Positions 53,050 to 56,846 of a DNA stretch of 56,846 bases are shown here, one piece after another. How positions within the stretch are numbered: the first letter of the stretch is position 1; the number at the start of each line of letters is the position of its first letter. This stretch comes from Oscillospiraceae bacterium (GTDB taxonomy: Bacteria > Bacillota > Clostridia > Oscillospirales > Oscillospiraceae), in contig SVLH01000007.1 in assembly GCA_015068025.1 (NCBI GenBank), forward strand, positions 1-56,846, read 5' to 3'. Under the pieces are notes generated by a model. The model ran no database searches. It had not been told where the DNA came from and worked only from the letters and a program-made list of their open reading frames with translations. A program made the translations under genes and the position numbers.

Positions 53050-56001
53050 ATGTCTGAACTGATGATTCCCATCCCGTTTCGGGAGTTAATGACCTGGATT
53101 ACCACCGAATATCAGAAAGAGGGCTCCGTCTTCGGCGTCCATAAACCCTATAAGGCAGGCACCAAGAAGCTTCCCATTTTCGGCGAATTTATCGAGACGC
53201 CCTTCGGCCCCGCCGCCGGTCCCAACACCCAGCTGGCCCAGAACATCATCGCCGGCTACTTCGGCGGCGCCCGTTTCTTCGAGCTGAAAACCGTGCAGAA
53301 GATGGACGGCGCCGAGCTGGCCGCCTGCATCTCTCGCCCCTGCATTCTGGCGGAGGACGAGTGCTACAACTGCGAGTGGTCCACCGAGCTGTACGTCCGG
53401 CAGGCCTTTGAGGAATACGTCAAGGCATGGTGCGCCTGCAAGATTATGGCAAAGGTCTACGGTCTGGGCGACCCCAACGGCTTCGTGTTCAATATGTCCG
53501 TGGGCTATGACCTTGCCGGCATCAAGGGCGAGAAGATCGACACCTATCTCAACGGCATGACAGATGCCTCCCAGACGCCCATCTTCAAGGAGTGCATCAA
53601 GGTCCTGAAAGAATTCTTCCCCGCCGAGAGCGCTTTTATCGACACCATCTCTCCCCGGGTGTCCGGCTCTGTCACCGTGTCCACCCTCCACGGCTGCCCG
53701 CCCGACGAGATCGAGCGCATCGCCTCCTATCTGATCAGCGAAAAGCACCTGCACACCTACGTCAAGTGCAATCCCACCATTCTCGGCTACGAGACCGCCC
53801 GTTCCATTCTGGACGGCATGGGCTACGATTACATCGCCTTCGACGACCACCACTTCAAGGAAGATCTGCAGTATGCCGATGCTGTTCCCATGTTCCGCCG
53901 CCTGCTGGCACTGGCCAGCGAGCACGGATTGGAATTCGGTTTGAAGCTCTCCAACACCTTCCCCGTGGATGTCAAGCAGGGCGAGCTGCCCAGCGAGGAG
54001 ATGTACATGGCCGGCAAGAGCCTCTATCCCCTCACCACCACCATGGCCGCCCGCATTGCCCGGGAGTTTGACGGCAAGCTGCGCATTTCCTACGCCGGCG
54101 GTGCGGACTTCTTCAACATCGACAAGCTGTTTGCCTGCGGCATCTGGCCCATTACGATGGCCACCACCGAACTGAAACCCGGCGGCTATCAGCGCTTCGT
54201 CCAGATCGGCGACAAGCTGGACGCCATGGACTTTAAGCCCTTCACCGGCGTGGATGTCACCGCCATCGAGGCGCTCTCTCTGGCCGCCAGAAGCGACAAA
54301 TACCACCTCAAGGACATCAAGCCGCTGCCCAGCCGCAAGCTGGCAGAAACCGTCCCTCTGGTGGACTGCTTCACCGCCCCCTGCAAGGGCGGCTGCCCCA
54401 TCGGTCAGGACATCCCCGAATACATCGAGCTGTGCCGCAAGGGCCGCTATGCCTCCGCCCTGCGTGTCATCATGAAGAAGAACCCCCTGCCCTTCATCAC
54501 CGGCACCATCTGCGCCCACAACTGCATGAGCAAATGCACCCGCAACTTCTACGATCAGCCGGTGAACATCCGCGCCACCAAGCTGGTGGCGGCAGAGCGG
54601 GGCTATGAGACGTATTTCAGCAAGATCACCAAGCCGGCTCCTGCCGAAACAAACGCCCGTGTCGCCGTCATTGGCGGCGGCCCTACAGGCATGGCGGCAG
54701 CCTATTTCGTGGCCCGCGCCGGCATCCCCGTCACTCTCTTTGAAAAGACCAACAACCTCGGCGGCATCGTCCGGCAGGTGATCCCCGCATGGCGCATCGG
54801 CGGCGAGGCCATTGACCGTGACGCTTCCTTCCTGTTCAAGCTGGGCGTGGAAGTAAAACTGAACACCCCCGCCCCCTCCGTAGCAGAATTAAAAGCCGTC
54901 GGCTACACCCACATCTTCTTCGCCGTGGGTGCCTGGAAAGCCGGACGGCTGGATATCCCCGGCAATGTCGTCTCCGTCATCGGCTGGCTGCGTGACCTGA
55001 AGGCCGGCAAGGAGGTTTCTCTGGGCCATGTGGCTGTGGTGGGCGGCGGCAACACCGCCATGGACGCTGCCCGTGCCGCCCTGCGTGCCGGCGCCAAGTC
55101 CTCCACGCTGGTCTATCGACGCACCAAAAAGTATATGCCCGCCGACGCCGAGGAACTGGAGCTGGCCATCGCCGACGGCGTGCAGTTCCTGGAACTGGTG
55201 GCTCCTGTGGAACAGAACGACGGCGTGCTGAAGTGTGAAAAGATGAAGCTGGGCGACGCGGATGAAAAGGGCCGCCGCATCCCCGTTGCCACGGGCGAGT
55301 TTGTGGAGATCCCCTGCGACACCGTGATCTCCGCCGTGGGCGAACAGGTGGACAGCGAGATTTTCACCGCCAACGGCATCGAGGTCAACGCAAAGGGCAT
55401 CCCCGCCTTCCGCACCAACCTTGAGGGCGTCTATGCTGGCGGCGACGCCATGCGCGGCCCCGCCACCGTGGTGGAGGGCATCGCCGACGCCACCTGGTTC
55501 GCCAACGCCGTCATCGGAGAGGCTCACAGCTTCAAGATCCCCGCCAGCGCCCTGCCCACCCGTGCCGAGGCCATCGCCAAAAAGGGCATCCTCTGCGAGA
55601 GTGCCAAATGCGAGGGCAATCGCTGCCTGAACTGCAATACCGTCTGTCAGGTCTGCGCCGACGTCTGCCCCAACCGGGCCAATGTGGTCATCGAGCTGCC
55701 CGACGGCCGCCATCAGATCCTGCATGTAGACCGGATGTGCAACGAGTGCGGCAACTGCGCCATCTTCTGCCCCTACGCCTCCGCCCCCTATCGTGACAAG
55801 TTCACCCTGTTCTTAAGCCGCGAGGGTTTTGACGAGAGCGTGAACAATTCCGGCTTCCTGCCGCTGGGCGGCAGGCGCGTGCTGGTTCGGCTGGACGGCA
55901 AGGTGGCTGAATATGATCTGGACGCCGCCAACGACCTGCCCGCCGACATCGAGGTCTTTGTCCTCACCGTTCTGACCAAGTACACCTATCTGCTGGGATA
56001 A
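53050..56001 (+). CDS. ygfK: YgfK: FAD/iron-sulfur oxidoreductase of the purine breakdown set
   Basis: A 983-residue multidomain protein. The first roughly 430 residues form a dihydropyrimidine/dihydroorotate dehydrogenase-like barrel (IETPFGPAAGPNTQLAQNII, VTVSTLHGCPPDEIERIASY, SYAGGADFFNIDKLFACGI). Next is a GltD-like iron-sulfur helical part (CFTAPCKGGCPIGQDIPEYI, then ICAHNCMSKC). An FAD site (VAVIGGGPTGMAAAYFVARA) and an NAD(P) site (VAVVGGGNTAMDAARAALRA) follow. The C-terminus has two ferredoxin-like clusters: CLNCNTVCQVCADVCPNRAN and CNECGNCAIFCPYASA. The old name selenate reductase subunit is not needed; the fit is to an electron-handling or reductive step in anaerobic purine use. AGGAGGAAACACC precedes the ATG. 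Last gene before its terminator; the other members of the set are not in this window. Confidence 0.93.
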   Translation: MSELMIPIPFRELMTWITTEYQKEGSVFGVHKPYKAGTKKLPIFGEFIETPFGPAAGPNTQLAQNIIAGYFGGARFFELKTVQKMDGAELAACISRPCILAEDECYNCEWSTELYVRQAFEEYVKAWCACKIMAKVYGLGDPNGFVFNMSVGYDLAGIKGEKIDTYLNGMTDASQTPIFKECIKVLKEFFPAESAFIDTISPRVSGSVTVSTLHGCPPDEIERIASYLISEKHLHTYVKCNPTILGYETARSILDGMGYDYIAFDDHHFKEDLQYADAVPMFRRLLALASEHGLEFGLKLSNTFPVDVKQGELPSEEMYMAGKSLYPLTTTMAARIAREFDGKLRISYAGGADFFNIDKLFACGIWPITMATTELKPGGYQRFVQIGDKLDAMDFKPFTGVDVTAIEALSLAARSDKYHLKDIKPLPSRKLAETVPLVDCFTAPCKGGCPIGQDIPEYIELCRKGRYASALRVIMKKNPLPFITGTICAHNCMSKCTRNFYDQPVNIRATKLVAAERGYETYFSKITKPAPAETNARVAVIGGGPTGMAAAYFVARAGIPVTLFEKTNNLGGIVRQVIPAWRIGGEAIDRDASFLFKLGVEVKLNTPAPSVAELKAVGYTHIFFAVGAWKAGRLDIPGNVVSVIGWLRDLKAGKEVSLGHVAVVGGGNTAMDAARAALRAGAKSSTLVYRRTKKYMPADAEELELAIADGVQFLELVAPVEQNDGVLKCEKMKLGDADEKGRRIPVATGEFVEIPCDTVISAVGEQVDSEIFTANGIEVNAKGIPAFRTNLEGVYAGGDAMRGPATVVEGIADATWFANAVIGEAHSFKIPASALPTRAEAIAKKGILCESAKCEGNRCLNCNTVCQVCADVCPNRANVVIELPDGRHQILHVDRMCNECGNCAIFCPYASAPYRDKFTLFLSREGFDESVNNSGFLPLGGRRVLVRLDGKVAEYDLDAANDLPADIEVFVLTVLTKYTYLLG

Positions 56002-56016
56002 CCGCATACAGCAAAG

Positions 56017-56043
56017 AAAGGGAGAGCGACAAGCTCTCCCTTT
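56017..56043 (+). terminator. Terminator of ssnA-ygfK
   Basis: AAAGGGAGAGC and GCTCTCCCTTT with a 5-base loop, then TTTCATT. Confidence 0.88.
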
Positions 56044-56068
56044 TTTCATTCTGTGTCCCAAAACAAAA

Positions 56069-56103
56069 ACGCCGTCGCGGAAGAGAACCCTCCGCGACGG
56101 CGT
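56069..56103 (-). terminator. Terminator of the former tRNA-Thr gene
   Basis: ACGCCGTCGCGGA (56069-56081) and TCCGCGACGGCGT (56091-56103) form a 13-bp perfect stem. On the minus strand TTTTTGTTTT follows. It directly abuts the tRNA 3' end, so it is the tRNA gene's own terminator retained at this site. Confidence 0.8.
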
Positions 56104-56147
56104 GGAGCTGATGGCCGGATTTGAACCGGCGACCTACTGATTACGAA
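56103..56147 (-). pseudogene. 3' half of tRNA-Thr(CGU), likely attachment-site remnant
   Basis: Minus strand: the anticodon loop TTCGTAA (56141-56147) is followed by the 3' anticodon strand TCAGT, AGGTC, a T arm (GCCGG-TTCAAAT-CCGGC), the acceptor strand CATCAGC and discriminator plus CCA (ending 56103). A tRNA-Thr of this type begins GCTGATG. Nothing like the D arm, 5' anticodon strand or 5' acceptor strand occurs just beyond 56147, where the sequence becomes GAGTGTCC. This is the state left when an element integrates into a tRNA 3' half and carries its own replacement copy, so the intact gene would lie at the far end, outside the window. Confidence 0.75.
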
Positions 56148-56369
56148 GAGTGTCCAATCTCTCAAATCACTGCTTTCCAGCCCTTTCGTGGGCTTTCCTC
56201 TGGGGGGATTTCGCACAAACCTGCGCTTGTGCCCTTTCCTTCCCACCCCATTTTTTCCTATTGTGGGTCGGCACGTGGGTCAGGAAGCCGCTGCGCAAAA
56301 CCCACTTTTCAAACTCACAAAAACATAATAAACTACATACACTAAAAATGAACTTGCGGAGGTGTCGAC
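56148..56369. other. Non-coding stretch inside the presumed element end
   Basis: No convincing gene. It contains GTGGGT repeats and a complementary ACCCAC (around 56265-56310), then an AT-rich run up to the VbhA-like gene. Reading frames that cross from here into the tRNA fragment translate tRNA sequence and are not genes. Attachment-site arm sequences of an integrase could be here but I cannot identify them. A weak promoter pair TCACAA/TACACT with 17-base spacing precedes the next gene. Confidence 0.4.
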
Positions 56370-56537
56370 ATGAGCGAACGGGAATATGAAGCACTGCGCA
56401 GCGCACTGGCCTCCACCCACATGGAGGGCTTTCGCGTGACCGAGCAGACGGAAAAGGACTGCATCCGCCTCATGAACGGCGAAGTGTCGGTGTCCGATCT
56501 GGTAAAGAAGATCCTGACCCGCCCCGCAACTATATAA
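56370..56537 (+). CDS. VbhA-like antitoxin (55 residues)
   Basis: A short protein, MSEREYEALRSALASTHMEG at the start and VSVSDLVKKILTRPATI at the end. The pattern ALAS-x-x-MEG followed about 20 residues later by G-E-V-S-x-x-D-L-V is that of the VbhA family. Those proteins inhibit Fic adenylyltransferase toxins through an inhibitory helix; the family motif (S/T)xxxE(G/N) is here within ASTHMEG. The ATG at 56370 follows GCGGAGGTG. A terminator follows directly, so no Fic toxin gene is joined to it in the window; a toxin may be elsewhere on the element, or this is an orphan. Such genes are common on Clostridia integrative elements. Confidence 0.7.
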   Translation: MSEREYEALRSALASTHMEGFRVTEQTEKDCIRLMNGEVSVSDLVKKILTRPATI

Positions 56538-56540
56538 TGA

Positions 56541-56583
56541 AAAAACGCCTGTCGCTCGACGAGATGATCGACAGGTGTTTTTT
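56541..56583 (+). terminator. Terminator of the VbhA-like gene
   Basis: AAAAACGCCTGTCG and CGACAGGTGTTTTTT arms with a 14-base loop; a T-run of six at its end. Confidence 0.85.
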
Positions 56584-56846
56584 CATATTTTGCGCTGCTG
56601 TAATCAATAAGGTCAGAAAAACTTTTTTGTATCATTTCTGATTGTTTTTCACCGTTTTCTCCCAATTTTGTTTCTTTTCAAAGCGTCTTTGATCGTATAA
56701 TTTCCACGTGTCCCGGAGCTGTCTGTGGCTGTTTATGTGATCAACAAACAGAGCTTTGTTGGGATTCCGCAACGAGGCTCTGCTATTATCCGCAATCCGA
56801 CAGCAACTCTATACAACTGATGTATAAGTTGGGCATCGTTTATTGC
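56584..56846. other. AT-richer stretch at the right edge with two competing hairpins
   Basis: No gene is recognised. The DNA is more AT-rich than most of the window. Near its end CAACAAA (56742-56748) can pair with TTTGTTG (56755-56761), or the overlapping CAGAGCTTTGTTG (56749-56761) can pair with CAACGAGGCTCTG (56770-56782). The two pairings exclude each other. This may be the leader of a gene beyond the window. Confidence 0.35.

Noticed and set aside
53050-56001. Selenocysteine in YgfK or neighbouring genes
   Set aside because: No in-frame TGA is needed to complete the protein, and no SECIS-like hairpin was noticed next to a TGA.
56046-56246. Minus-strand frame ending in ...ISRSPVQIRPSAP
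   Set aside because: This is the translation of a tRNA T arm and acceptor strand; such peptides are a known artefact of tRNA sequence.

Overview
This window looks like the chromosome of a high-GC member of the Clostridia. Oscillospiraceae-type gut Firmicutes fit best. The evidence is Gram-positive-style AGGAGG ribosome binding sites and an rpmG-secE-nusG-rplK-rplA / rplJ-rplL block. The L10 leader, group I/II ECF transporter, UPF0210/UPF0237 and UPF0735 genes, and the ssnA-ygfK pair point the same way. The species call is inference; no 16S gene is present. Nearly all of the DNA is ordinary, tightly packed core genome with short intergenic gaps, clear -10/-35 boxes and strong intrinsic terminators.

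Layout from left to right. (1) 1-3533, minus: ribosomal and transcription genes (rpmG, secE, nusG, rplK, rplA, then rplJ, rplL behind their own promoter and an L10-type attenuator). (2) 3.6-9 kb: ruvX, a phosphoribosyltransferase, a 4'-phosphopantetheinyl transferase, and the primase / main sigma factor pair dnaG-rpoD. (3) 9-17.4 kb: an ECF sigma factor with a membrane-anchored partner, a YwaF-type membrane protein, a YgiQ-family radical SAM protein, a small membrane protein with a TetR regulator, a P-loop protein, a flavodoxin/ferredoxin protein and a small Cys protein. (4) 17.4-26.1 kb, minus: one long run from an rRNA-type methyltransferase through ecfA1-ecfA2-ecfT, truA, a DUF5711-like protein and cvpA to a ClpE-like unfoldase. 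(5) 26.1-32.4 kb: queH, mntP, PFL/ACT pair, and the threonine/lysine branch genes pheB-like, hom and lysC. (6) 32.4-44.8 kb, minus: a long cell-wall and translation run (ddl, murF, ABC-F, YdcF, flavodoxin, prfA, a Sua5-CoaE fusion, M18 peptidase), plus an SLH protein and a RodA/FtsW protein. (7) 44.8-46.7 kb, plus: tsaE, tsaB, upp. (8) 46.8-51.4 kb, minus: TetR-regulated ABC exporter, hemolysin III and an AGCS amino-acid symporter. (9) 51.5-56.0 kb, plus: ssnA-ygfK behind a structured leader. (10) 56.07-56.85 kb: a truncated tRNA-Thr 3' half followed by AT-richer DNA with a VbhA-like antitoxin gene.

Two places stand out. The 5' leader of ssnA-ygfK (51541-51646) has the architecture of a transcription-terminating riboswitch. 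It has a closing helix, a GC-rich pseudoknot candidate, an antiterminator arm and a perfect 13-bp terminator, all in competition. These genes belong to the anaerobic purine/urate breakdown set of gut bacteria, so a purine-related or cofactor ligand is plausible. The second is the right edge: the 3' half of tRNA-Thr(CGU), with its own terminator but no 5' half, is what a tRNA-targeting integrative element leaves behind. The foreign-looking VbhA-type antitoxin lies only about 220 bp beyond it. The window probably ends just inside a mobile element.

Smaller points of interest are L1-stalk-like hairpins before rplA and rplK, a Sua5-CoaE fusion, a P-loop protein with Asn in place of the Walker A Ser/Thr, and a 27-bp dyad over the hemolysin III promoter.
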